This document shows, in pieces, positions 25,265 through 33,500 of a stretch of DNA of 64,000 nt. Source of the DNA: Metarhizobium sp017305935 (GTDB taxonomy: Bacteria > Pseudomonadota > Alphaproteobacteria > Rhizobiales > Rhizobiaceae); contig NZ_JARRIR010000001.1 of NCBI RefSeq assembly GCF_029601685.1, forward strand, positions 682,001 through 746,000. Reading direction: 5' to 3'. Under the pieces are notes generated by a model, which did not search any database, was not told where the DNA came from, and saw nothing but the letters and a program-made list of their open reading frames with translations. Position numbers and translations under genes: made by a program. Positions within the stretch are counted from its first letter, which is position 1; each line of letters begins with the position of its first letter.

Positions 25265-26529
25265 CCGCGCGCAACCTGCCGGTCGATGCCGCCCGCATCG
25301 CTGCCGATATCGAAGCACTGGCCGAGATCACCGAGCCCGGCCGACCCTATACACGCCGCGCCTTTTCGCCGTTGTTTCTGAAGGGTCGCGCTTACATCGA
25401 AGCGCGGATGAAGGCGGCGGGACTTGAGACCCGCATCGATGCCGGCGGCAACCTGATCGGCCGGCGCCCCGGTAAAAACCCGGCGCGCGGCACGATCATG
25501 CTCGGCTCGCATTCCGACACCGTGCCGGATGGCGGCCGTTTCGACGGAATCGCTGGCGTCATCGCAGCGCTGGAAGTGGCGCGTTCGCTTGCGGATCAGG
25601 GAATAACGCTCGAACACGATCTGGAAATCGCCGATTTCCTTGCCGAGGAAGTCTCGATCTTCGGCGTCTCCTGCATCGGCAGCCGCGGCATGACCGGGCA
25701 ATTGCCCGACGCCTGGCTGGCACGCCAGCAGGACGGCCGCACGCTGCATCAGGCGATTATCGACATGGGCGGCGATGCCAACGTGCTGGCGCAGCAATCG
25801 CGTCCCGATCTCGCCGGCTTCCTCGAATTGCATATCGAACAGGGGCCGATCCTAGAAAACGAACGCCGCGATATCGGCGTCGTCACCGCCATTGCCGGCA
25901 TCACCCGCATCGAGGTGATCGTCGAAGGCCGCGCCGACCATGCCGGCACCACGCCGATGGGTGCCCGCGCCGATGCGCTGGTCGCCGCCTCGCAGCTGGT
26001 GCTCGACATTCGCCATGCGGCAAGCGAGTTGTCAGCGCAAAGCAAAGGCCATTTCACGGCCACGGTCGGCGAATTCTCCATCGAGCCGAATGCCGCCAAT
26101 GTCGTGCCCTCACGGGTGCGGCTGCTGATCGATGCCCGCGCCGAACTGCGTCAGGACATGCTGGCCTTCCAGAGCTGGCTGGCCGCTACCGCCGAAAAGC
26201 TGGCGGGCGCGCAGGGCGTGACCATCGCAGCACCCGTGACGATTTCCGACAATATGCCGACACCCGGCCATGCCGGCCTGCTCGACATTCTCGACAAGGC
26301 GGCGGAGGCGGTCGGGGCCACGCATCGGCGCATGGCCTCGGGCGCCGGCCATGACACGGCCTGGATCGCCAAGGTCGCGCCGGCGGCGATGATCTTCGTG
26401 CCCTGCAGGCAAGGCCGCAGCCACTCCGCCGACGAATGGGCCGAAAACGACGATATCGCGCTCGGCGCCGGCGTCCTGCTGCACGCCACGCTCGCCATGG
26501 ATGAAGCACTGCCGCTGACGGCAGATTGA
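25261..26529 (+). CDS. M20-family N-carbamoyl-L-amino-acid hydrolase
   Basis: Zinc-dependent amidase of the hydantoinase/carbamoylase (ArgE/AllC-like M20) family, 422 aa. His84 and Asp86 in LGSHSDTVPD, Asp95 in GGRFDGIAGV and the Glu pair in AEEVSIFG (129-130) form the metal site. LHIEQGPILEN and ARADHAGTTPMGARADAL are family signatures, with the late His in GAGHDTAWIAK. The predicted reaction is N-carbamoyl-L-glutamate to glutamate, CO2 and ammonia, the last step of the proposed pathway. It starts inside the stop of the hydantoinase gene (ATGA). Confidence 0.85.
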   Translation: MTARNLPVDAARIAADIEALAEITEPGRPYTRRAFSPLFLKGRAYIEARMKAAGLETRIDAGGNLIGRRPGKNPARGTIMLGSHSDTVPDGGRFDGIAGVIAALEVARSLADQGITLEHDLEIADFLAEEVSIFGVSCIGSRGMTGQLPDAWLARQQDGRTLHQAIIDMGGDANVLAQQSRPDLAGFLELHIEQGPILENERRDIGVVTAIAGITRIEVIVEGRADHAGTTPMGARADALVAASQLVLDIRHAASELSAQSKGHFTATVGEFSIEPNAANVVPSRVRLLIDARAELRQDMLAFQSWLAATAEKLAGAQGVTIAAPVTISDNMPTPGHAGLLDILDKAAEAVGATHRRMASGAGHDTAWIAKVAPAAMIFVPCRQGRSHSADEWAENDDIALGAGVLLHATLAMDEALPLTAD

Positions 26530-26551
26530 AACGGATCAGGGAGACAGACCG

Positions 26552-27643
26552 ATGGGACGCATACTGGTTGAGAAGGATGTCGAGGCGGCCGTCAAGGGCG
26601 GGTCCGTCTATGCCGCCGGCGGCGGCGGCTGGGCCGATCATGGCCGCATGCTGGGCTATGCCGCCGTTGCCATCGGCAAGCCGGAACTCGTCTCCATCGA
26701 CGAACTCGACGACAGTGACTGGATCGCCACCGCCGCTGCCATCGGCGCGCCGGCCTCGACCACCCCTTGGGAAATGCGCGGCGTCGATTACGTCAAGGCG
26801 GTGCAGCTTCTGCAGGAGGCGCTGGGCGAAAAGCTCGCCGGCCTGATCATCGGCCAGAACGGCCGTTCCTCTACCCTCAATGCCTGGCTGCCCTCGGCGA
26901 TCCTCGGCACCAAGGTGGTGGATGCGGTGGGCGATATCCGCGCCCATCCGACCGGCGACATGGGTTCCATCGGCATGGCGGGTTCGCCCGATCCGATGAT
27001 CCAGACGGCCGTCGGCGGAAACCGCGACGAGAACCGCTATATCGAGCTGGTGGTCAAGGGCGCGACGGCAAAAGTCTCGCCGGTGCTGCGCGCCGCTTCC
27101 GACCAGTCCGGCGGCTTCATCGCCTCCTGCCGCAATCCGCTGCGAGCCTCCTATGTGCGCACCCATGCCGCGCTTGGCGGCATCTCCATGGCGCTGACGC
27201 TCGGCGAAGCGATCATCGCTGCCGAAAGCAAGGGCGCGAGCGCGATCATCGACGCCATCTGCAAGACGACCGGCGGCGTCATCCTCGCCGAAGGCACGAT
27301 CACCAAAAAGGATGTGGTCTATACCAAGGAAGCCTTCGATATCGGCACCGTCACCATCGGCAGCGGCGACAAGGCCGCCGTGCTGCATGTGATGAACGAA
27401 TACATGGCGGTCGAGGATGCCGGCGGCGCCCGCATCGCCACCTTCCCCTCCGTGATCACCACGCTGTCGGCCGAAGGCGAGCCGCTGTCGGTCGGGCAGT
27501 TGCATGAGGGCATGCAGGTGCATGTGCTGCATGTGCCCAAGGAGATCATCCCGCTCTCGGCCAGCGTGCTCGATCCGAGCGTCTATCCGGCGGTCGAAAA
27601 GGCCATGGGCATCGAGATCGCGAAATACGTATTCGGCGCGTAA
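26552..27643 (+). CDS. DUF917-family protein, probable thiohydantoin desulfurising enzyme
   Basis: A 363-residue DUF917 protein, a family often found beside hydantoinases. Gly-rich N-terminus (YAAGGGGWADHGRML), GDMGSIGMAGSPDP in the middle and a beta-rich C-terminal domain (GTVTIGSGDKAAVLHVMNEY). Cys193 (IASCRNPLRAS) and Cys237 (DAICKTTGG) are possible catalytic or metal-binding residues. No signal peptide. In the published five-step ergothioneine route a new enzyme type removes sulfur from the thiohydantoin intermediate; by elimination this gene is the candidate. That assignment is inference, not motif-based. It is 22 bp after the carbamoylase gene, with GGGAGAC before the ATG. Confidence 0.6.
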   Translation: MGRILVEKDVEAAVKGGSVYAAGGGGWADHGRMLGYAAVAIGKPELVSIDELDDSDWIATAAAIGAPASTTPWEMRGVDYVKAVQLLQEALGEKLAGLIIGQNGRSSTLNAWLPSAILGTKVVDAVGDIRAHPTGDMGSIGMAGSPDPMIQTAVGGNRDENRYIELVVKGATAKVSPVLRAASDQSGGFIASCRNPLRASYVRTHAALGGISMALTLGEAIIAAESKGASAIIDAICKTTGGVILAEGTITKKDVVYTKEAFDIGTVTIGSGDKAAVLHVMNEYMAVEDAGGARIATFPSVITTLSAEGEPLSVGQLHEGMQVHVLHVPKEIIPLSASVLDPSVYPAVEKAMGIEIAKYVFGA

Positions 27644-27680
27644 TCGCCGACGAAGAGACGCTGACGTCGCATCGCGGCTC

Positions 27681-27820
27681 TGCCCCTCACCCTGACATTC
27701 TCCCCGCAAGCGGGGAGAATGAAGCTGCCCCACCCAACGCGCGCGCGGGCGGGGGCGGTGCGGCAGATCCCTCCTCCCCGTCAAAACGGGGAGAAGGTGC
27801 CGGCAGGCGGATGAGGGGCA
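27681..27820. mobile_element. MITE-like intergenic element with 9-bp inverted ends
   Basis: The ends TGCCCCTCA and TGAGGGGCA are exact inverted repeats 140 bp apart. Inside are a perfect stem ATTCTCCCCG-CAAG-CGGGGAGAAT (27697-27720) and a second stem CTCCCCGT/ACGGGGAG (27774-27793). No coding capacity. Elements of this build are scattered through rhizobial genomes as I recall. It separates the DUF917 gene from the urocanase-like gene and could attenuate read-through. Confidence 0.65.
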
Positions 27821-27855
27821 ATCGCTGACGCACCAACCCCCAAGAGGACACCACC

Positions 27856-29511
27856 ATGCCCAAGCCCAATCCGCGTCATCCGAATTTCCCCATTCCCGGC
27901 GGGCCGGCCTTGCGGGCCAAGGGGTGGCGGCAGGAGGCGCTGCTGCGCCTTCTCGAAAACGTGCTCTGCGTCGGCGAAGACCCGGACAATCTCGTCGTCT
28001 ATGCGGCGCTCGGCAAGGCGGCGCGCAACTGGCCGGCGCATCGCGGCATCGTCAAGGCGCTGATCGAGATGGATGAGGACCAGACGCTGATCGTCCAGTC
28101 CGGCAAGCCCATCGGCCTCGTCAAGACCCATGCCAAGGCGCCGCTGGTCATCATGGCCAATTGCAATATCGTCGGCCAATGGGCGAAGGCCGAATATTTT
28201 TATGAGCTGCAGCGCAAGGGTCTGATCTGCTGGGGCGGGCTGACGGCCGGGGCGTGGCAATATATCGGCAGCCAGGGTGTCATCCAGGGCACCTACGAGA
28301 TCTTCATGCGCATCGCCGAAAAACGCTTCGGCGGCGAGCTTGCCGGGCGCTTCATCCTCACCGCCGGCCTCGGCGGCATGGGCGGGGCGCAGCCGCTGGC
28401 CGGCCGCATGGCGGGCGCGGCGATCCTCTGCGTCGATATCGATCCGGCCCGCGCCGAGGCGCGCAAGAAGATCGGCTATCTCGAAGAGATCGCCCCCGAT
28501 CTCGATGCAGCGCTGGCGATGATCGACAAGGCAGTGCAGGAAAAGCGGGCGCTTTCGGTCGGCCTTGTCGGCAATGCCGCCGAAATCTATCCCGAGATCG
28601 CCCGGCGCGGCATCGTGCCGGATATCGTCACCGACCAGACTTCGGCGCATGACCTCGTCTATGGCTATGTGCCGAAGGGCATGGGCCTTGCCGAAGTGCG
28701 CTCGCTGCGCGAGGACGGGCAGGGCCAGCTGATGGCCGCCAGCCGCGCCTCGATCGTCGAGCATGTGCAGGCGATGCTGGATTTCCAGAAACGCGGCGCG
28801 GAAGTCTTCGACAACGGCAACCTGATCCGCACCCAGGCGCGCGAAGGCGGCGTCGCCAATGCCTTCGACATCCCGATCTTCACCGAAGCCTATCTGCGCC
28901 CGCTGTTCTGCCGCGCCATCGGCCCGTTCCGCTGGATGGCGCTGTCGGGCGAGGAAAGCGACATCGCCCGTATCGACGACCTGCTGCTGGACATGTTCCC
29001 GGACAACCGCATCGTCACCAACTGGATCCATCTCGCCCGCCAGCACATCCCCTTCGAGGGCCTGCCGGCGCGCATCGCCTGGCTGGGGCATGGGGAGCGC
29101 ACGGCGCTGGCCCGCGCCGTCAACCGGCTGGTGGGTGAGGGCGCGCTGAAAGGCCCCATCGCCTTTTCCCGCGACCATCTCGACGCCGGCGCCATGGCGC
29201 ATCCCAACATCATGACCGAGGGCATGAAGGACGGCTCCGACGCCATCGCCGACTGGCCGCTGATCGATGCGATGATGCTGTGCTCGTCGATGGCCGATCT
29301 CGTCGTCGTCCATTCCGGCGGCGGCGGCTATGCCGGCTTCATGACCAGCTGCGGCGTCACCGTCGTCGCCGATGGGACGGATGCGGCGGACGAACGGCTC
29401 GACCATGCGCTGACCAACGACACCGCGCTCGGCGTCATGCGCTATGCCGATGCGGGTTATGAGGAGGCACTGGACGAGGTGGAGAAGAAGGATATTCCCT
29501 ACATCCGTTAA
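27856..29511 (+). CDS. urocanase homologue, probable thiourocanate hydratase
   Basis: NAD-dependent urocanase-family protein, 551 aa, collinear with HutU. MANCNIVGQWAKAEYFYELQ, WQYIGSQGVIQGTYEIFMRI, GLGGMGGAQPLAGRMAGA (dinucleotide-binding), DQTSAHDLVYGYVP and DGSDAIADWPLIDAM are family blocks. The urocanase signature FQGLPxRICW reads FEGLPARIAW, with Ala408 at the position of the conserved cysteine. Several urocanate-pocket segments also differ, for example AKAEYF where HutU has ATWEHF. Together with the MIO-less lyase this suggests hydration of thiourocanate rather than urocanate. GAGG precedes the ATG. A MITE-like element lies on each side. Confidence 0.75.
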   Translation: MPKPNPRHPNFPIPGGPALRAKGWRQEALLRLLENVLCVGEDPDNLVVYAALGKAARNWPAHRGIVKALIEMDEDQTLIVQSGKPIGLVKTHAKAPLVIMANCNIVGQWAKAEYFYELQRKGLICWGGLTAGAWQYIGSQGVIQGTYEIFMRIAEKRFGGELAGRFILTAGLGGMGGAQPLAGRMAGAAILCVDIDPARAEARKKIGYLEEIAPDLDAALAMIDKAVQEKRALSVGLVGNAAEIYPEIARRGIVPDIVTDQTSAHDLVYGYVPKGMGLAEVRSLREDGQGQLMAASRASIVEHVQAMLDFQKRGAEVFDNGNLIRTQAREGGVANAFDIPIFTEAYLRPLFCRAIGPFRWMALSGEESDIARIDDLLLDMFPDNRIVTNWIHLARQHIPFEGLPARIAWLGHGERTALARAVNRLVGEGALKGPIAFSRDHLDAGAMAHPNIMTEGMKDGSDAIADWPLIDAMMLCSSMADLVVVHSGGGGYAGFMTSCGVTVVADGTDAADERLDHALTNDTALGVMRYADAGYEEALDEVEKKDIPYIR

Positions 29512-29527
29512 GCTGATGCTTGCGAAG

Positions 29528-29667
29528 CCCCTCATCCGGTCTGTCGGCCATCGTCTCCCCGAGGAGATAAGGGAGAGGAGCAGCTTGTCCAGTTACATTC
29601 TCTTCCGGCGAAGAGAAGAAGCGGCGTTGCGCCAAACCATCTTCTCCGCTCAAGGACAGATGAGGGT
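29528..29667. mobile_element. second MITE-like element, diverged
   Basis: About 140 bp bounded by CCCCTCAT and ATGAGGGT (seven bases exactly inverted). It holds an internal stem TTCTCTTC-CGGC-GAAGAGAA (29598-29617) and a CTCCCCGAGGAG block. Same length, end sequence and architecture as the element at 27681-27820 but with little identity inside. It fills the gap between the urocanase-like gene and the convergent VOC gene. Confidence 0.55.
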
Positions 29668-29697
29668 GAGCAACCGCAAGGCCGGGAAAGCGTCTGC

Positions 29698-30096
29698 TTA
29701 CTGGTTCGACGCGACGATCCGGTTGGAGATCTCGATGAGATTGCCGTCGGGATCGCGGATATAGACCGAGCGGATCGCTCCCGTCGCGCCGGTGCGTGGC
29801 GCGGGACCTTCGACGATGGGCACACCCATGCGGGCGAGATGGGCGATGACGTCGGAGAGCGGCGTTGCCGCGAGGAAGCAAAGGTCGGCAGAGCCCGGCG
29901 TGGCAAGGCGGGCTTTCGGCTCGAATTCGCGGCCGCGCTCATGCAGGTTGATCTTCTGGTTGCCGAATTTCAGCGCCTTGCGCCCCTGCGCGAAGACATC
30001 CACCGTCATGCCCAGCACTTCGTTATAGAAATCGCAGGTCGCCTCGATGCTGGCCACGGTCAGCACCAGATGGTCGAGATGGTCGATACGGATCAT
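29698..30096 (-). CDS. VOC-superfamily protein
   Basis: A 132-residue vicinal-oxygen-chelate protein. It begins IDHLDHLVLTVASIEATCDF, with a His metal-ligand candidate in DHLV. It continues with FYNEVLGMTVDVF, INLHERGREF and the typical end GAIRSVYIRDPDGNLIEISN. It resembles the small fosfomycin-resistance/glyoxalase-like VOC proteins, but the substrate is unknown. AGGAGG lies just before the ATG. It follows another VOC gene on the same strand after 71 bp; both converge on the proposed ergothioneine cluster without being part of it. Confidence 0.8.
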   Translation of the reverse strand: MIRIDHLDHLVLTVASIEATCDFYNEVLGMTVDVFAQGRKALKFGNQKINLHERGREFEPKARLATPGSADLCFLAATPLSDVIAHLARMGVPIVEGPAPRTGATGAIRSVYIRDPDGNLIEISNRIVASNQ

Positions 30097-30167
30097 GCGG
30101 GCTCCTCCTGCCGGAGGATGGGCCGATTCGCGGGCGCGCGGCAAGCGCCGCAACACCCGCGAAAAGT

Positions 30168-30710
30168 TCAGACTTTCTCGCAGAAGGCGATGCGGTTGTT
30201 GAACGGATCGGTCACCGTCATCTCCAGCCCCCAGGGGGCCTCCTCGACGCCGGGCTTCATGTAGCGGTAATCTTTGCCGATCAACTCTTCGCGGAAGGCG
30301 CGTACTCCGGTCATCCAGACGAAGGCCTTGGCGCCGGGCGAGGCATCGCCCGCATGTTCCGAAAGGTGCAGGATCATGCCGCTGCGCGACACCTGGCAAT
30401 AGAGCGGGAAATTATCGCCGAAACGATGTTCCCAATCGACGCTGAACCCCAAAAAATCGCGGTAGAATTCCATGGCCTTCTCGACTGAGAAGATGCGGAA
30501 GATCGGGATGGGCGGGGTGATCGTCACCGCGTCCTGCGGCGCGGCCACTTGCGCCGCATCGATGCGGGCGGAGAGAATATTCCACTGTTCGCAGCCGAAC
30601 TGGTCGGCGACGATCTCAAGGGCTTCGGAATGGCTGATCGCCACGTCGCGGGCGGCAAAAGCCTGCCGCAACACCCTAGCCATGAGTTTGGCATCGCGAA
30701 AATCGCGCAT
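30168..30710 (-). CDS. glyoxalase-superfamily protein with N-terminal helical domain
   Basis: 180 residues in two parts. The N-terminal helical segment (about 1-50, ARVLRQAFAARDVAISHSEA then LEIVADQFGCEQWNILSA) is typical of a class of glyoxalase-superfamily proteins. The VOC module (about 65-180) has IPIFRIFSVEKAMEFYRDFL and ends in TVTDPFNNRIAFCEKV. Related VOC domains occur in bleomycin-binding resistance proteins. It is upstream of the second VOC gene and may be cotranscribed. Nothing in the residues fixes a substrate. Confidence 0.75.
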   Translation of the reverse strand: MRDFRDAKLMARVLRQAFAARDVAISHSEALEIVADQFGCEQWNILSARIDAAQVAAPQDAVTITPPIPIFRIFSVEKAMEFYRDFLGFSVDWEHRFGDNFPLYCQVSRSGMILHLSEHAGDASPGAKAFVWMTGVRAFREELIGKDYRYMKPGVEEAPWGLEMTVTDPFNNRIAFCEKV

Positions 30711-30906
30711 GGTTCATCCTTCGCTGGCGGTAAACGGAACCGATCAGTGCCCGCATTGCTGACCCGCTTACCATCGTTGGCCGAAAGGCGAGGATGACAG
30801 GGCGCAAAAATCTGGATGCATTCACCATGACGCCGAAACGTCGCGGGACAGCAGGCTGCATCCGGCCGGGATAAAATCTAGCCGGATGCCAGCCTCAGCG
30901 CAAGTC

Positions 30907-32148
30907 TCAGCGTTTGCCGGCGATGATCTCGCGGAGAACCACCCCGAAGCGTTTCGCCTCTTCCGGCGTGTTGTAATGCACCATGGAGATGCGCAGCGCG
31001 CCCTCCTCCATGGTCAGGCCGAGCCGCTTCATCAGGCGCGGCGCGAACATGTGGCCGTCGCGCAGGCCGATGCCGGCCTCGCCCATCTTGCGGGCAATGA
31101 CCTGCGGCGAATGGCCGGGAATAGAAAAACAGATAGTCGGCACCCGGCCGGAAACCTTTTCATCCTCGGAAATGCCGTAGATCACGGCGCCGTTGGCCCT
31201 GAGTTCCGAAAGCAGGGCCTTGGACAATTCCATTTCGTATGCGCGAATGGCGCCCATCGCGGCGGCAAGAACAGCGCGGCGGGAATTGGCTTCGGGCAAG
31301 AAACGCCGGCCGAGCGCTTCGAGGTAGTTGACGGCGGCATTCATGCCGGCGACGTTTTCATAGGTGAAGGTGCCGACCTCGATCTTGTAGGGCGGCACAT
31401 CGGGAATGAAATCCTCCTTGAAGGTCGGCAGCCTGACCAGCGCCTCATAGCGCCCCCAGAGAAAACCCATATGCGGCGAGAAATTCTTGTAGCCGGAGCA
31501 GACGAGATAGTCGCAATCCCAAGCCTGCACGTCGATCAGCCCATGTGGACCGTAATGCACGCAATCGAGAAACACTTCCGCGCCCGCCGCATGCGCAATG
31601 CGCCCGACGCTCGCCACATCGACGATGGTGCCGATCGAATGGGCGGTGACCGTGCAGGCGACGAGGCGGGTGCGATCGTTGACGAGCGGCTTCAGATCCT
31701 CAGGATTCAGCGTGCCGTCCTCGCGCATCCGCCACCAGACGATTTTCGCGCCGTCCGCCTCCAGCGCCGTCCAGGTGGCGATGTTGGCGTCGTGATCCAT
31801 GTCGGTGATGACGATCTCGTTGCGCTCGCCGAGCATCTTGGCAATGCCGAGGCTGACGAGGCGGATGAAGGAGGTGGCGTTCAGCCCGAAGGAGATTTCC
31901 TCTGGCCGATAGGCGTTGACCAGCATGGCGACGGTTTCGCGCGCCGCCGCCAGATTGCGGTCGACGCCCTGGCTATGGGCATAATGGGCCATGCGCTGGA
32001 CATTGTAGTCGACGAGGTGGTTCGCCACCGCATCCACCACCGCCTGCGGCACCTGCGCGCCGCCGGCATTGTCGAGAAAGATGAAATCGCCGGCCTTTTG
32101 CAGCGCCGGAAACATTTTCCGGATCTCATGAACGGGAAAGTCGCGCAT
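30907..32148 (-). CDS. class V aminotransferase / cysteine-desulfurase-like PLP enzyme
   Basis: PLP-dependent enzyme of the cysteine desulfurase-like (class V) fold, 413 aa. DNAGGAQVPQAV, AHSIGTIVDVASV, the strand VFLDCVHYGPHGLIDV with the PLP-binding aspartate, and the Schiff-base lysine in LVCSGYKNFSPHMGFLWG are present. No obvious mobile-cysteine loop of IscS/SufS is seen, so sulfur transfer is uncertain; related enzymes include selenocysteine lyases, isopenicillin-N epimerases and the ergothioneine C-S lyase. The start MRDFPVHEIR has a GGGGAG site; upstream in-frame ATGs do not. Monocistronic, divergent from coaBC. Confidence 0.75.
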   Translation of the reverse strand: MRDFPVHEIRKMFPALQKAGDFIFLDNAGGAQVPQAVVDAVANHLVDYNVQRMAHYAHSQGVDRNLAAARETVAMLVNAYRPEEISFGLNATSFIRLVSLGIAKMLGERNEIVITDMDHDANIATWTALEADGAKIVWWRMREDGTLNPEDLKPLVNDRTRLVACTVTAHSIGTIVDVASVGRIAHAAGAEVFLDCVHYGPHGLIDVQAWDCDYLVCSGYKNFSPHMGFLWGRYEALVRLPTFKEDFIPDVPPYKIEVGTFTYENVAGMNAAVNYLEALGRRFLPEANSRRAVLAAAMGAIRAYEMELSKALLSELRANGAVIYGISEDEKVSGRVPTICFSIPGHSPQVIARKMGEAGIGLRDGHMFAPRLMKRLGLTMEEGALRISMVHYNTPEEAKRFGVVLREIIAGKR

Positions 32149-32279
32149 TCTGGATTGCTCCCCTGTCGTTTGCCCCATCCGATCACAGGTTATTTTAAAG
32201 TTCAAGCATCTTGCGAACGATTGCATCAAGACGTTGAAATGCCTAGTTTCGCGACCGGTACTATCGAGGAGGAAAGATC

Positions 32280-33500
32280 ATGCTATCCGGCAAACGCATC
32301 CTGCTGATCATTTCGGGCGGCATAGCCGCCTATAAGAGCCTCGACCTCATCCGCCGCCTGCGCGAACGGGGTGCGGCCGTGCGGCCGGTGATGACGGCGG
32401 GGGCGCAGCAGTTCGTGACGCCGCTGGCGGTCGGGGCGCTGGCGGCCGATCATGTGTTTACCGAGATTTTCTCGCGCGAGGATGAGCAGGATGTCGGCCA
32501 TATCAGGCTGGCGCGCGATTGCGACCTGGTGCTCGTCGCGCCAGCCACCGCCGACCTGATGGCGAAGATGGCCAACGGGCTGGCCGACGACCTCGCCTCC
32601 ACGGTGCTGCTCGCAACCGACCGGCCGGTTCTCGTGGCACCTGCCATGAACCCGGTCATGTGGTCGGCCGCAGCGACGCGGCGCAATGTCGAGCAGCTGA
32701 AGGCGGACGGCATCCGCTTCATCGGCCCTGCTGCCGGCGAGATGGCCGAAAGCGGCGAGGCGGGGGTGGGTCGAATGGCCGAGCCGCTGGATATCGTCGC
32801 ATCCGTGGAACGTCTGCTGGACAATGGGCCAAAGCCGCTGGCGGGCCGCACCGCCATCGTCACCTCGGGTCCGACGCACGAGCCGATCGACCCGGTGCGC
32901 TACATCGCCAACCGCTCTTCCGGCCGCCAGGGCCATGCGATTGCCGCAGCCCTTGCAGCCCTCGGCGCCGATGTCACTCTCGTGTCCGGCCCGGTGACCA
33001 TTCCCGATCCGGCCGGCGTCACCACCATTCATGTGGAGCGGGCTGAGGAGATGCGCGATGCGGTGATCTCGCGCCTGCCCGCCGATATCGCCGTGATGGT
33101 CGCCGCCGTCGCCGACTGGCGGGTGGCCGCGGCCTCCGGCCAGAAGATCAAGAAGCAGCCCGGCGAAGCGCCGCCGCCGCTGATGCTGACCGAAAACCCG
33201 GATATCCTGAAAACCGTCGGCCATCACGGGCAGCGCCCGCGCCTCGTCGTCGGCTTTGCGGCGGAGACGCAGAGCGTCGAGGAAAACGGCCGGGCGAAGC
33301 TCACGCGCAAGGGCGCCGACATGATCGTCGCCAACGACGTCTCGCCGGAAACCGGCATCATGGGCGGCACCCGCAACCGGGTGAAGATCATCGCCCGCGA
33401 CGGCGTGTCCGACTGGCCCGACATGGGCAAGGACGAGGTGGCGGAAAAGCTGGCGTTGCTGATCGCCGAAAAGCTCAAGGCGACGGGAGGCAAGGCATGA
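32280..33500 (+). CDS. coaBC: bifunctional phosphopantothenoylcysteine decarboxylase / phosphopantothenate-cysteine ligase
   Basis: Two successive steps of coenzyme A synthesis in one polypeptide (406 aa). The N-terminal flavin-dependent CoaC domain (1-185) has SGGIAAYKSLDLIRRL, the catalytic His in DVGHIRLARD, ATADLMAKMANGLADDL and the substrate clamp APAMNPVMW. The C-terminal CoaB domain (about 190-400) has SGPTHEPIDPVRYIANRSSG and the lysine motif KIKKQPGE. AGGAGGAAAG precedes the ATG. The stop overlaps the next gene as ATGA. Confidence 0.95.
   Translation: MLSGKRILLIISGGIAAYKSLDLIRRLRERGAAVRPVMTAGAQQFVTPLAVGALAADHVFTEIFSREDEQDVGHIRLARDCDLVLVAPATADLMAKMANGLADDLASTVLLATDRPVLVAPAMNPVMWSAAATRRNVEQLKADGIRFIGPAAGEMAESGEAGVGRMAEPLDIVASVERLLDNGPKPLAGRTAIVTSGPTHEPIDPVRYIANRSSGRQGHAIAAALAALGADVTLVSGPVTIPDPAGVTTIHVERAEEMRDAVISRLPADIAVMVAAVADWRVAAASGQKIKKQPGEAPPPLMLTENPDILKTVGHHGQRPRLVVGFAAETQSVEENGRAKLTRKGADMIVANDVSPETGIMGGTRNRVKIIARDGVSDWPDMGKDEVAEKLALLIAEKLKATGGKA

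Noticed and set aside
22285..29511. Reading the cluster as a normal histidine-utilisation (hut) operon
   Set aside because: The lyase lacks the MIO triad, the urocanase homologue lacks the signature cysteine, and imidazolonepropionase and formiminoglutamate hydrolase genes are absent while hydantoinase and carbamoylase genes are present.
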